This document shows positions 18,791 to 28,700 of a DNA stretch of 64,000 nucleotides, in pieces; position 1 is the stretch's first letter, and each line of letters begins with the position of its first letter. Under the pieces are notes generated by a model, which worked only from the letters and a program-made list of their open reading frames with translations, was not told the origin of the DNA and made no database searches. The DNA is from an uncultured Pirellulaceae bacterium (GTDB lineage: Bacteria; Planctomycetota; Planctomycetia; Pirellulales; Pirellulaceae). The DNA lies in NCBI GenBank assembly GCA_938083195.1, contig CALKCK010000021.1, positions 1 through 64,000 on the forward strand, given 5' to 3'. Made by a program: the position numbers and the translations under genes.

Positions 18791-18897
18791 TGAAGGGGGG
18801 CGATTTGGGTTAATTTAGTTAAAACGGAATTTAAACCGCTTCCGATTCTTCACGGATTCGAAGAAACCAGGGCTTGCGGCCCCTTGCCCCGTATGGA

Positions 18898-19869
18898 TTA
18901 AGATCCAGGAAACGTTCGCCCTCTGGGAATCAAAATGATCGGTAGGCTAATGATTGGGTTCTTGGCCCAGGGGACTTCTAATTGCACCTCAATCTGCCAT
19001 TTGACTGCAAAGTTTTTCCCAGAGTGGGTGAAGGGGGCATCGATTTCTGGAATTTGAATATCGAATTCATGCACCGATTCTTCCGAAATGACATTGGGAG
19101 AATCAATTTCTTGCAGCGGATATCGATGGCCGTAGCTGTCGGTGTGTCCGTTCGCTGTCACTGATTCCGTTCCCACGAGGTCGGCGGAAATCTCGGTCAA
19201 TTGAAGCGGTTCGGGAGTTTCAACCGTGAGCATCGCCATCGACGTCTCGCCAACCGAGTGAATGTCTCGGTCAATGGCCAGGTTAAGAATGACATTTTTT
19301 CCGAAAGTACGGTCCCAGAATGACCTCCCCGATTCGTCGGGAAAAACGGCATGGACAGGGGCGATGTCTTGTGGCAACTGCTTTGCCCCGACCTCTAACG
19401 ATTGATTTTTAGACCAGTCCAATCGTATCGGAAGGTCAACCTGCACATTCAACCGATAAAATACCTCGCACTTTTCCCCTAGAAACGAAGCGGGGGCATC
19501 TTCCGGGATTTTGAGGTTTAGGCTGAACTCTTGCGGGCCGGGTTCCATGACTTCATGCGTTCCGCCGCCGAACCAAGTTTTTAACGAGTCAGACAATCGG
19601 GCAAAGAACCCCATTCTTTTGCTGCCAAACAAGAGAAAGGATTCTTTGACAATATCGTGGTATTCGGTGGCAGTTCGGGTTTCGGTGCGGGTTTCTTTGC
19701 CGTTCGAAGTCGTCACTCTGTAGGTAGCTTTCGTCTTTTCAGCCGCATGAAAAGACGCGTGAATTCCACGGACTTTTGTTGGTTTGTCTAAATCGATGAC
19801 AATCTTTATTGGGACTTCCTGCCCTCGTATTAGTTCAGTGCTTTCCTGAAATTGAATTGATTTACTCAT
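18898..19869 (-). CDS. Arrestin-fold protein
   Basis: A soluble 323-residue protein without signal peptide. The pattern is that of the arrestin-like beta-sandwich pair: an N-terminal domain with RGQEVPIKIVIDLDKPTKVRGI and YRVTT near the YHDIV segment, the EFSLNLKIPEDAPASFLGEKCEVFYRLNVQVD strand group in the middle, and a C-terminal domain ending IEVQLEVPWAKNPIISLPI. Bacterial members (Spo0M-like) are cytoplasmic and poorly understood. The gene lies exactly between the intact tRNA-Thr and its decayed copy, both minus strand. No operon partner is visible. Family assignment is by pattern and is moderately sure; function unknown. Confidence 0.7.
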   Translation of the reverse strand: MSKSIQFQESTELIRGQEVPIKIVIDLDKPTKVRGIHASFHAAEKTKATYRVTTSNGKETRTETRTATEYHDIVKESFLLFGSKRMGFFARLSDSLKTWFGGGTHEVMEPGPQEFSLNLKIPEDAPASFLGEKCEVFYRLNVQVDLPIRLDWSKNQSLEVGAKQLPQDIAPVHAVFPDESGRSFWDRTFGKNVILNLAIDRDIHSVGETSMAMLTVETPEPLQLTEISADLVGTESVTANGHTDSYGHRYPLQEIDSPNVISEESVHEFDIQIPEIDAPFTHSGKNFAVKWQIEVQLEVPWAKNPIISLPIILIPRGRTFPGS

Positions 19870-20099
19870 CGCGGCCTTGATTGAGATGTTGTTCTAATCC
19901 AATGGCTCTTCGTCGGAGACTAACGAATATTGGCTACCGTTTGGGAGCGAGGCGAAGGAAGCTACCGGTAGCAACGCGATCGGAAGCGGTGAGCAAAATA
20001 GAGTCGCATTCTAAAATTCGCAATCGTTGATTCTCTATCATGAGTTGTTAAAAGTTGGAGTGGAGTGAATCCAAGCATTGATTCTGTGCTGCACAGAAG

Positions 20100-20173
20100 A
20101 GCCACCGGTGGGAGTCGAACCCACAACCCCCGCATTACGAATGCGGTGCTCTGCCAATTAAAGCTACGGCGGC
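20100..20173 (-). tRNA. tRNA-Thr (anticodon CGU)
   Basis: The minus strand folds into a full cloverleaf. The acceptor GCCGCCG/CGGTGGC has one G-U pair; the D-arm is GCTT..GAGC. The anticodon stem is CCGCA/TGCGG with loop TTCGTAA, so the anticodon is CGT. The T-arm is GTGGG-TTCGACT-CCCAC. The discriminator is T, and no CCA is encoded. It reads the ACG codon. Confidence 0.97.
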
Positions 20174-20841
20174 TTTGGTGTTTTACTGAATAAAACTGCC
20201 CAGGCTGGTCTTCCAAACGACGGGGCTTGCTGTTCAGTAAAAAAGTCTCGGTCTTTTTGCAAACCGTTGATGGATGTAAAGACAAGATTGGCGTTTCATT
20301 TTTATTAATTAAATCTACGTGTAAGAATCCTGTCAAGCCAAGCCCCGATTTTATGTTTTCGGGAGGTGGGAGCCGCCTTTGGGGTCGCCGCCTATCTCAT
20401 GAGTTCCTTCTCCGGGGCTTAATCCGAAGGGATGAGCTTTGGCAGCGGTGTTTGCTCGCTTCTCTTGGCAGTTGTCGAATTGGCAGTTGTCGAATTGGCA
20501 GTAGTCGAATTGGCAGTAGTGAAAAAACGATCGGGCAAGTCTATTCGATTCACTTGCGTCGATTTTTATTAGGGAAAAAACTGGGTGTGTTCGAATTATA
20601 AAATGGTGTTTTAACTCAAAAAGTGAAAACAGATTTTCATCGAAGCTTGCATCAGTGAAATAGAATAGGCAACTCGATCAATGGCGAGTTCTAAGTCGAG
20701 TCCGAGTTCCACTGGTAATCCGATTCGCGAACCGAGAAATTTGGCGGCCGTTTTAAGGAGACGAAAATACTTAAGCGATTGATTCGCGTGGCGAGGTAAT
20801 CATAATGAAAGGGGCAAGTAATTTTTAAGAGCTGGGGGTGG
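20174..20841. other. Spacer upstream of tRNA-Thr, with inverted and tandem repeats
   Basis: No supported gene; the open frame 20227-20601 (plus) includes the tandem repeat in translation and matches no family. TTTTACTGAA (20181-20190) and TTCAGTAAAA (20233-20242) form a perfect 10-bp inverted repeat just upstream of the tRNA-Thr gene. A 15-bp tandem repeat lies at 20465-20520. The right end carries the promoter region of the STN-like gene. Confidence 0.45.
20465..20520. repeat. 15-bp tandem repeat, 3.7 copies
   Basis: The unit TTGGCAGTTGTCGAA is repeated head to tail; the last copies carry T-to-A at the ninth base (GTAGTCGAA). It lies in a gene-free spacer. Confidence 0.92.
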
Positions 20842-21837
20842 ATGATGCGTTTTGCTACTTTTTCAGTAGTCGGTTGTTTTCTAGCTGTCATTTTGATCAT
20901 GGCAATGTGGCCAGAGAATTCTCAGTTTGGCAGTCCGGGGCGATCTCTCGCCAAAGTTCAGGATCAACGTTTTCAGAAACCCGAGTCATCAGTCCTAGCG
21001 GTCTCGCAAGATACGTCACAGGCGGATGCTGCAGAAAAGGCAATGAGGGTGATGATCTCTTTCGATCTGGCTGAGCAGTCATTCGCAGAAGTTAAAAAGC
21101 AGCTTGAGAAAAAAACGGGCCTGAACTTTTTACTTACTTCGTCAGCGATCGATGACAGTCTTGCAGCGGAGCAACCGATCACTTTCCAGATTGGCGCGGT
21201 GCCGTTGAACAAAGCACTGGCTTTGATGCTTGAGGCGCATAACGCGACGTACATGATTGATGGGGGGGTGGTGAAGATCATTTCTCTCGATGACGCGTTA
21301 GATCCAGAGTGGCATCGTATCAAGATGTTTGATTGCGTAAAGCTTTTGACTTTATTGCCGGAAACATCACCCCTCGCTCCGACGAATGGGTTGTTGGAAG
21401 GCGGTGCAAAAGACTCCAGTGTCGGCGGTGCCAAAGAATCTGGTGTCGGTGGTAACCGTGCGGGTGGTATGTTTGCAATTCAGCCAACGACTCCTCAATT
21501 AGCCGCACCTCAACCAGAATTTTCGGGAATCCGTCAGGATTCTGGTGGGAGTGACACAAAGTTATTGGAGCAAAAGTTGAGTCAACTGGTTGCAATGGTT
21601 CAAGCTCAAGCGAAAGCTGAAAGGAGCCAAGTTAAGCCGTCAAGCGAACATACGTTGCTAGATCTGGTCACGTCGATGATTTCGCCGGATAGCTGGGAGC
21701 AAAATATGGGCACAGGCAAAATTAGGGTAATCAATGGGATCCTAGTTGTTTCGCAAACGGAATCAACGCTTATCAAGATCGACGGATTTTTGGCTGATCT
21801 TAAGATGAAGGTTTTAACTTCCAACGAAATAAAATAG
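20842..21837 (+). CDS. Exported protein with an STN-like domain
   Basis: A membrane or signal segment (FATFSVVGCFLAVILIMAM) is followed by residues 70-155 that resemble the secretin/TonB short N-terminal domain: ISFDLAEQSFAEVKKQLEKKTGLNFLLTSSAI, PITFQIGAVPLNKALALML and YMIDGGVVKIIS. Similar domains occur in many planctomycete proteins of unknown role. A Gly-rich linker (GGAKDSSVGGAKESGVGG) follows, then a C-terminal part with LLDLVTSMISPDSWEQNMGTGKIRVINGILVVSQ, which resembles a second domain of this kind. There is no secretin barrel. Two ATGs in a row (20842, 20845) follow GGGGGTGG, a strong ribosome site. No partner gene is adjacent. Confidence 0.75.
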   Translation: MMRFATFSVVGCFLAVILIMAMWPENSQFGSPGRSLAKVQDQRFQKPESSVLAVSQDTSQADAAEKAMRVMISFDLAEQSFAEVKKQLEKKTGLNFLLTSSAIDDSLAAEQPITFQIGAVPLNKALALMLEAHNATYMIDGGVVKIISLDDALDPEWHRIKMFDCVKLLTLLPETSPLAPTNGLLEGGAKDSSVGGAKESGVGGNRAGGMFAIQPTTPQLAAPQPEFSGIRQDSGGSDTKLLEQKLSQLVAMVQAQAKAERSQVKPSSEHTLLDLVTSMISPDSWEQNMGTGKIRVINGILVVSQTESTLIKIDGFLADLKMKVLTSNEIK

Positions 21838-21871
21838 GCTCCAAAGTTTGTTAAGAGCCTGACGGCTGGAA

Positions 21872-21905
21872 TTCTAAAACAGTCTTAGTTCTAAAACAGT
21901 CTTAG
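21872..21905. repeat. 17-bp tandem duplication at the end of the DUF1592 gene
   Basis: Two perfect adjacent copies of TTCTAAAACAGTCTTAG (21872-21888 and 21889-21905). The second copy overlaps the stop codon of the minus-strand gene ending at 21902. Confidence 0.92.
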
Positions 21906-24373
21906 TTGTTTCTGAAAATTGAGCTTTCAACAATCAGCTGGATTAATTCCTGAAAGCCGAGCGATTGGTTTTGCAGGGTTCCGAGGATCGTATCAACAGC
22001 GGGGCGATCGCCTGCATTTAATTCTCGCCCGATCGCATAGGTAAGAAGCTTTTCAGTTAAGCATTTTGAGAATTGCTGGTCTCTTCCTTTCATTTGATCA
22101 CGGAATTCGGAGAAAGAATGAAACTCTTTCCCCTGTGGGAGTATTCCTGAAGAGTCGATTGGAATTTTGCCTCCATATTGTTCACGCCACGCTCCAATTG
22201 CATTAAAGTTTTCGAGTGCAAAACCTAGAGGGTCAATTTTTCGATGACATTCAGCGCAGGTTGCGACATTTCGGTGCTTCGCTAGTTCATCCCGGATAGT
22301 TGCGGCACCGCGGATGTCGGGTTCTATTTCGGGGACGTCCGGTGGCGGAGGTGGCGGTTGGTAACCCAGAATCTTATCGAGTACATATACGCCTCGCACG
22401 ACGGGAGACGTATCAACACCATTGGCCGAGGCGGTTAAGAATAGACCGTGCCCGATCAAACCGCGGCGAGGGGTTTCCGCCAGTGAAACTTGGCGGACGT
22501 GCCCTCCTTCGATCCCGTTGATTCCATAATGGGCAGCAAGCTCGCGATTGAGAAAGGAGTAATCGGCAGAGACGAATTCACTTAACGAAAGATTGTTGTC
22601 GAGAATATGTCGGAAAAAAGTCTCGGTTTCCGTACGCATTGCCCAATCCAGATTGTCCCGGTAATAAGGTAGGAATTCTTCCGAAGGAGGCATTTCACCA
22701 ATATTGTCGAGCTCCAGCCAACGTCTAATAAAGTGGCTTACAAATCGATTGGATTTGGGATCGTTGATCATTCGCGTGACCTGTCCCCGTAATATTGCTT
22801 TTTCACGAAGTTTTCCCGAGGCGGCAAGATTGAGAAGTTGGGAGTCCGGAATTGATGACCATAAGAAATAAGATAGGCGGGAAGCGATTGCATAATCATC
22901 GAGCTCCCCCTGCCCTTCATCGAGATACAGAAACCCCGGCGAACACAAAATAGCTTGGAACCCGAGTTGAGCTGCAGCAAGTGGCGACATGCCAGTGTCA
23001 ATTTTTGAAGCGACTAATGATTGGATGGGCTCCAATTCATTTGTATCAACAGGTCGGCGGAATGCGGTTTCTGCGAAAGAGTTGATTCTCTGGCGTATCG
23101 TATCGCGATTGAGTTGGTCAATTTTTAAATCGCCGTAAAGTTTCTGGTGACCTCTAGGTGGCCAGTGGGTTACCAGTGGGCCTTCCACCTGGAGTTCCCA
23201 AACCCGAAGTTTGGGGCCGCGGTATGCTTTAAGAACGCCGTGCCCTTTTTCCAAGCCCGGCTTCATGTCGACGAAGGGTCTAAACTCTTCGTATTCCTCG
23301 CCTAAATTCGAAAGTAATCGGACCATTCGTTTCGCGGCGATGGGGCCATTTCGAAAGCGAACTTCCGGTTCAAATCCAGCTTCGAGATAGCCAGTCCATT
23401 CGATCCACCGTGGTGTGTCGTTTAGCAATTCAACGCGTTTTAAAGGGATCATTTTCGAAACATTTCCAGTGCTCTCAGCGCTTCCCTTGCGATCGACGGA
23501 AGCAATTTCAAGCACGAGAGGATCGTTGCTGCGAAAATCTCCAAGCGCTTTTCCGTAGTTGTGGGTGCGGTCAACCGCAGCGGCACGGACACGGATCGTA
23601 TAGGTGCCACTATGTTTTAAACCGCCTCGTGCAGTGGGGAGAAATCCAATGTGCCCTCCCCTGTAATGACGGCCATAGAGATCGGTATACGGGGTTTCGG
23701 GAATAAATCGAAATCGATCTACCTGGAATAATTTTGGTAAATCCTTGTTTTGTTTATCGTTAAAATAAAACGGAGACTTTTGTTTCAATTTTTGTGTAAC
23801 CGGCCGGCGACCAAATTGGGTCGCACGGGTGACCGCTTCTTCTGCCGCAGCCAGATAATGATCGAGTAAGATCCCAGAGGTTACCAAGTGCTGCCCATTG
23901 TTATCGAAGCCATTTACTTTTTCGTCTGTTGGGAAATTTTCTGCGGGGTTCCATGCCTCCACATTTAATGCAAGTAAATCCCCAATCGTTTGTTGGTATT
24001 CCCAGGCATTGATACGACGTAGAACACTGTGCCCCCCTTCGCTTTTCAATTTTTGGTGAGCTGCAGAAATCCTTTCAGTCAGGTGTTCAATCATGGCCAG
24101 TTGCTCAGATGCGATAGGACGCCGTTCCCCCTCAGGTGGCATTGATTGAAGGTTGAGTTGGTCAAGGATTTCTTGATAACGTTCTATTACACCTATCGTC
24201 TCGATTGTTTTGGGCAATGTGTCAAAACGTCGACCAGCTTTCTGCTTTGTCTCGCCATGGCACTGGTTGCAGTATGTTTCGGTGAACTTTTGAATCCGTT
24301 CGTCGATTGCCAACGCCGAGGTAGAAAGGGACGTCAATGCAATCGCGAGAACAAGGCAAGCGAACTGAATCAT
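21902..24373 (-). CDS. Planctomycete cytochrome-type DUF1587/1592/1588/1585 protein
   Basis: An exported protein (signal peptide CLVLAIALTSLSTSALA) with an N-terminal haem-binding motif CNQCH at about residue 36 and a second motif CAECH at about residue 705. Between and around them are the linked domains DUF1587 (LRRINAWEYQQTIGDLLAL), DUF1592 (YAIASRLSYFLWSSIPDSQLL, FRRPV), DUF1588 (RRGLIGHGLFLTASANGVDTSPVVRGVYVL) and DUF1585 (C-terminal). The two CxxCH motifs suggest c-type haem and electron transfer in the periplasm; the substrate is not known. Its ATG overlaps the stop of the upstream DUF1552 gene by four bases (ATGA), which points to translational coupling. The pair sits downstream of two sulfatase genes. 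Confidence 0.93.
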   Translation of the reverse strand: MIQFACLVLAIALTSLSTSALAIDERIQKFTETYCNQCHGETKQKAGRRFDTLPKTIETIGVIERYQEILDQLNLQSMPPEGERRPIASEQLAMIEHLTERISAAHQKLKSEGGHSVLRRINAWEYQQTIGDLLALNVEAWNPAENFPTDEKVNGFDNNGQHLVTSGILLDHYLAAAEEAVTRATQFGRRPVTQKLKQKSPFYFNDKQNKDLPKLFQVDRFRFIPETPYTDLYGRHYRGGHIGFLPTARGGLKHSGTYTIRVRAAAVDRTHNYGKALGDFRSNDPLVLEIASVDRKGSAESTGNVSKMIPLKRVELLNDTPRWIEWTGYLEAGFEPEVRFRNGPIAAKRMVRLLSNLGEEYEEFRPFVDMKPGLEKGHGVLKAYRGPKLRVWELQVEGPLVTHWPPRGHQKLYGDLKIDQLNRDTIRQRINSFAETAFRRPVDTNELEPIQSLVASKIDTGMSPLAAAQLGFQAILCSPGFLYLDEGQGELDDYAIASRLSYFLWSSIPDSQLLNLAASGKLREKAILRGQVTRMINDPKSNRFVSHFIRRWLELDNIGEMPPSEEFLPYYRDNLDWAMRTETETFFRHILDNNLSLSEFVSADYSFLNRELAAHYGINGIEGGHVRQVSLAETPRRGLIGHGLFLTASANGVDTSPVVRGVYVLDKILGYQPPPPPPDVPEIEPDIRGAATIRDELAKHRNVATCAECHRKIDPLGFALENFNAIGAWREQYGGKIPIDSSGILPQGKEFHSFSEFRDQMKGRDQQFSKCLTEKLLTYAIGRELNAGDRPAVDTILGTLQNQSLGFQELIQLIVESSIFRNN

Positions 24374-25617
24374 GAGCGAAACTCCAACTCTGAAAAGGTT
24401 CCGCTGCTTTTGTTAAATCGTTCGGTTTCGAGGCCAAACCACTGCAAAGCCGACAGCCACAAGTTACAGAGCGGTACTCGTTTGTGGTCTTCGGCTGGAC
24501 AGGTGATGTGTTGCTGATGTTTGAGGCCACCGCCGGCAAGTATCACAGGTAGGTTTTTGTTGCTGTGGCTGGAGGCATTTCCCATTCCACTTCCATGAAT
24601 GACGAGTGTTTGTTCGAGAATTTCAGACTCGCGTAGTTTGTTAAGGAAGTAGCCAAACTGCTTCATCAGGTAAGCTTCAACAACTGCTAATTGTTCCAGT
24701 CGCCCAGCTTCTTTCCCGTGGTGTGAAAGTCCGTGGTAACTTCCAACATTCAGTTCGGCAGTTTTAAAACCCATGGGGATTTCGAATGTGGCAACTCGCG
24801 TGGAATCGGTTTGCAATGCCAGTGTCAGTAAGTCATAGAAGAGTGGGATTTCTTCAATATGCATTCTTTCTTTTTCGAGGACTGGTTCGATTGGTGATTT
24901 GGGCTTGGGTCGGTCGAGCCATAGATTTGACATCTGAACGCGTCGTTCCACGTCACGAACCGAAGTCAGATATTGATCCAACTTGTTGCGATCGGTGGCG
25001 TTTAGACGACTCCCAATTCGTCGAGCTGAATCGTTAACAGCATCTAAGACGCTTTTTTGATGCTGTAACCTCGATCGCTGGATTTTTTGGGAAGCCGCAT
25101 CTGATTCAACAAACAGGGCGTCGAACATTTTTGCTGGGTTATTGACGGGAGGGATGCAAATGCCCGTTCTTGTCCAACTCATACTGGTGCCTTCCCCAAG
25201 TCCTGCGTTGATGGACGAGAATCGAGTTGCACTGCCGCAGTGTTCAGCCGCCGCTTGATCCAGCGTTCTGTTTTTCTCAGGAAAACCGGCCGCCTCTTCT
25301 TTGCGAATTCCGCTCAAAAACGTATGCACGGCTTTGTGCCCGCCGCTCGTGCCGTGATCTAAGTTGGAAAAGACAGTAAAGTCATCTCTTTGATTCTTGA
25401 TGGGATCGAGAGTAGAGCCAAGTTGGGAATTACCCCCATCGCCCTCCGGGAAAAATCCACCTGGCCAAAACCCAAGATGATTGCCAATGCATACTAATCT
25501 TCGCGGTTCCGGTTTAGCCCATTGCGAAGAGGAAACGCCGGATGATTTCTGGCTTGCAAGAAATGGCAAGGCGAGAGTAACTCCGGTTCCGCGTAGAAAA
25601 TTACGTCGATTGATCAT
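24370..25617 (-). CDS. DUF1552 protein with Tat signal
   Basis: The N-terminus MINRRNFLRGTGVTLALPFL carries the twin-arginine motif RRNFLRG, so the folded protein is probably exported by Tat. The body matches DUF1552, the usual partner of DUF1592 proteins in planctomycetes: RLVCIGNHLGFWPGGFFPE, FSNLDHGTSGGHKAVHTFLSG, SMSWTRTGICIPP and LVIHGSGMGNASSHSNKNLPVILAGGG. The 415-residue length is normal. Its stop overlaps the start of the DUF1592 gene. An inverted repeat at 25703-25760 separates it from the double sulfatase upstream; all are on the same strand and closely spaced. Confidence 0.92.
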   Translation of the reverse strand: MINRRNFLRGTGVTLALPFLASQKSSGVSSSQWAKPEPRRLVCIGNHLGFWPGGFFPEGDGGNSQLGSTLDPIKNQRDDFTVFSNLDHGTSGGHKAVHTFLSGIRKEEAAGFPEKNRTLDQAAAEHCGSATRFSSINAGLGEGTSMSWTRTGICIPPVNNPAKMFDALFVESDAASQKIQRSRLQHQKSVLDAVNDSARRIGSRLNATDRNKLDQYLTSVRDVERRVQMSNLWLDRPKPKSPIEPVLEKERMHIEEIPLFYDLLTLALQTDSTRVATFEIPMGFKTAELNVGSYHGLSHHGKEAGRLEQLAVVEAYLMKQFGYFLNKLRESEILEQTLVIHGSGMGNASSHSNKNLPVILAGGGLKHQQHITCPAEDHKRVPLCNLWLSALQWFGLETERFNKSSGTFSELEFRS

Positions 25618-25702
25618 AGTAGGAATCCAATTAATCGAAGGGCTCGTGATTCTTCAAACGTGATTATAAGATGCAGTATCCCTGATATGTAGATGAATGA
25701 AG

Positions 25703-25760
25703 ACTACTATCAGGATTTAAATTCTTTTCGAAAATCAGTTATTTGAATCCTGATAGTAGT
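25703..25760. repeat. Long inverted repeat across the stop codon of the double sulfatase gene
   Basis: ACTACTATCAGGATT (25703-25717) and AATCCTGATAGTAGT (25746-25760) are perfect complements. The pairing continues inward through one G-T and four more A-T pairs, giving a 20-bp stem with an 18-base loop. The right arm is coding (NYYQDSNN, minus strand) and the loop side carries the stop codon. No T-tract follows, so it is not a standard terminator; an RNA processing or attenuation role within the operon is possible. Confidence 0.8.
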
Positions 25761-28700
25761 TTTCAGCCTTTAAATCAGGGTTAAATTTATGATTAGGTTT
25801 CATCATCCGGGCGTCTACCTTCTTTCGCCAGTGTTCTAATTCGGCTTGCAATTTCTTCGCTTTCTCTGGTTTGGTTTTGGAAAGATCAGTTTGCTCACCC
25901 AAGTCGTTTTCGAGATCAAATAATTGTATTGTGCCATTTTCAAAATATTCTAACAGCTTGTATCTGCCCGAACGGATTGCACCTCCAGGGCTTTGCATTC
26001 CGTGATTGCTGTAGTGAGGGAAGTGCCAGTAAATAGAACGAGACTCGATTGGATTTCCCCGTAGTAACGGCGAAATATTGACGCCCTCTTTATCGGAACC
26101 GATCTCATTCCCAAAGCCAGCCATATTCATGATCGTTGGAAAGAAGTCAATGCTGCTCACTGGCGTCGAGCAAACAGCATTAGTCCGTCCTTTGCCGGGC
26201 CATTTGACGATTAGAGGGACGCGTATTCCCCCTTCATATAACCAGCCTTTTGCGCCCCGGAGTGGAAGGCAAGATGTCGAGTATGCTTTGTCAATATTCT
26301 GCTCAGGCACGATGCGTTTTGGGTTTCCAACATTCATCGCCGCCATGCCTCCATTGTCAGAAAAGAAGATCACAATCGTATTGTCTTCGAGTCCAAGTTG
26401 TTTTAGTTTTTCGGTGATTCTCCCTAGGCTTTGATCAACCCCTTCTACCATTGCAGCGAATTCCGGATTGTCTTGCTTTTGTTTGATTTTTATAGTGCCA
26501 CGGGGAAGCACTTTGTGGCGAGCAAATTCACGCGTCTGAATTAACTGGTTGAGTTCTTTTCTTGTTGGATTACTCGGGTTGTCTGGATTGCCTTCGAGGA
26601 TGAAGTTAGCAGATTCTGTTGTAGGTGTTTGTTCTAGTTTTTTCGAATACTTATCTACGAGGTCTCTACGCCCTTGAATGGGATCATGCACAGCGAAGTG
26701 TGACATGTAGAGAAAGAATGGTTCATCTTTTTTATTCTCCATCCATTCAATGGCCTGGTCTGTGAGTCTGTCCGTCAGGTAGTCGCCCTTCTTGCTTGGT
26801 AAGTTTTTCATTCCAAATGGTCCATGAAAGGTCCGCCAGTTGGAGGGGACATTGGGGACATGAATGTCAAACCCATGTTCCATTGGAGTTGTGGGGGCGT
26901 TTCCTAAATGCCATTTGCCAAAGATCGCAGTCGAATACCCCTTTTCTCTGAGTGCTTCGGCGATGGTTGTTTCCTGCTTAGGCAACTGTTGATTAATTTC
27001 CACATTCAAGAGTTTTTGAAAGGGGAAGTCGCGTCGCCCCTTGAGCCAGTCAGTTAAATTTAAAGTAGCTGGATACTTGCCCGTCAAAATGCTTGCGCGG
27101 GTCGGCGAGCAGACATGGCAAGCCGCATAGGCGTCTGTAAATCGAACGCCCTCGCTGGAGAGATGGTCAATGTTGGGAGTCTCATGAAAGCTGCTTCCAT
27201 AGCAACCGACGTCTGACCAGGCTAGGTCATCGACGAGAAAGAACACGACGTTAGGTGGTCGAGTCTCTGGTTGGGTTTTTTTCCTGTCGACGCTCCAGCC
27301 TTTCGTGCGGACGTTTCCGTAGTACGGATAAAAGTCCCAATCGACTGCGCCCCCGGCGACACGTGGATCATCCGTCTTTTTCAAATGCTCAAATAGTCTC
27401 TCTCGGAGCGACACCAAGTTATTTTTTTGTTTTCCCTCTTTCGCTAGGTTGACTAGCTGGTGTGGGTCGTTTGTTAAATCGTAAAGCTCTTCGGTAGGAC
27501 GCATTCCAAAAGCAAGTTCGGCGAGTGGGGCAATCTCTGGCGCATCACGTTGTTCCATCATTGTGGTTTTCGTTGGGGAGCTGTCGATCTCACCGTAAGG
27601 AATAGCACGGGCACAAACGTTGGGGTCGGGCGACCCTGATGGCCACCGAGTCGGTTCGAAATTGTGGATGTAGAGATAATCACTCGTACGGATCGCACGG
27701 CACGGAAAACCTTTACCGCCTTCGCGACAACCATCGTGACGTTCCATTGCAATGAAGGCCGCGTCTTGGCCGAGGGCTGTTTCGTTCTTGAAGCTTTCGG
27801 CTAGGCTGTGGCCTGTCATCGAGGCAGTTGGTTTTAGTCCAGCTATTTCTAAAAATGTTGGCGCTAAATCACTGAGATTCACGAACGATTCATTGGTTCG
27901 TCCAGGCTTGTCGATGCCTTTGGGCCAGCGAATGGCCAGCGGCACTCTCGTCCCCGCGTCATAGAGACTGGCTTTTGCACGCGGAAAAGGCATTCCGTGG
28001 TCGCTGGTTACGACAATCAGGGTGTTGTCCAATTCGCCTCGCGTTTCTAGTAAGGCAATTGCATCGCCCACGACGCTGTCAAAATATTCGACTTCGACTA
28101 GGTAGTCGAGAATGTCGTTTCGCACGATATTGTTGTCGGGGAATATTGGCGGTACGACAACCTTTGCTGGATCCTTGCCTGTTAACTTGCCAACTCCAGG
28201 CTGAAAACCACGGTGTGGTTCAGAAGTCCCCAACCAGAAACAGAAGGGTTGGTCAGAAGGGAGCTGGTTAAGGAATTCTTGAAAGTTCGCCGCATAATCA
28301 GTGGAGCGAATTTGCCTGAAGGGAGGTTTTCGATTTTTTTGATTGAAGGCTTTGCCAGCTGGATTTACTTGCCGGCCACCTGGTTCAAGTCGACCTGGCC
28401 CCCAACCCTTTCCCGTATGCCCAATTGCGTAGCCTGCATCTTCTAGTAATTCTGTGTAAGTCGAGAATTTCGCGGGTAGCGTGCTGTGAATATTGCCTGC
28501 TTCCTCTAGTCGCCAGATGTGTTGTCCGGTGAGGATGGCAGATCTAGACGGGCCACATGTGGGTGCGTCGCAAAAGGCGTGAGTAAATCGCAATCCTTCC
28601 CGGGCAATGCGATCAAACGCTGGAGTTTGCACCACCGGGTCTCCATTAGCTCCTGTGTGAGCGTAAGATTGATCATCCGAGATGCAAAATAGAATGTTGG

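Larger units (their letters stand above)
18209..18897. other. Spacer holding a short tandem duplication and a tRNA relic
   Basis: About 690 bp without a supported gene. An open frame at 18430-18672 (plus) has no family resemblance. The right half holds a 14-bp tandem duplication and a decayed copy of the tRNA-Thr gene with its flank; both are listed separately. The left part probably carries the promoter of the TPR/alpha-CTD gene. Confidence 0.5.

Noticed and set aside
20465-20520. CRISPR array
   Set aside because: The units are contiguous 15-bp copies without spacers, and no cas gene is in the window.
20227-20601. 124-codon plus-strand open frame with SCRIGS repeats
   Set aside because: The repeats are the translation of the 15-bp tandem DNA repeat, and nothing else in it resembles a protein family.
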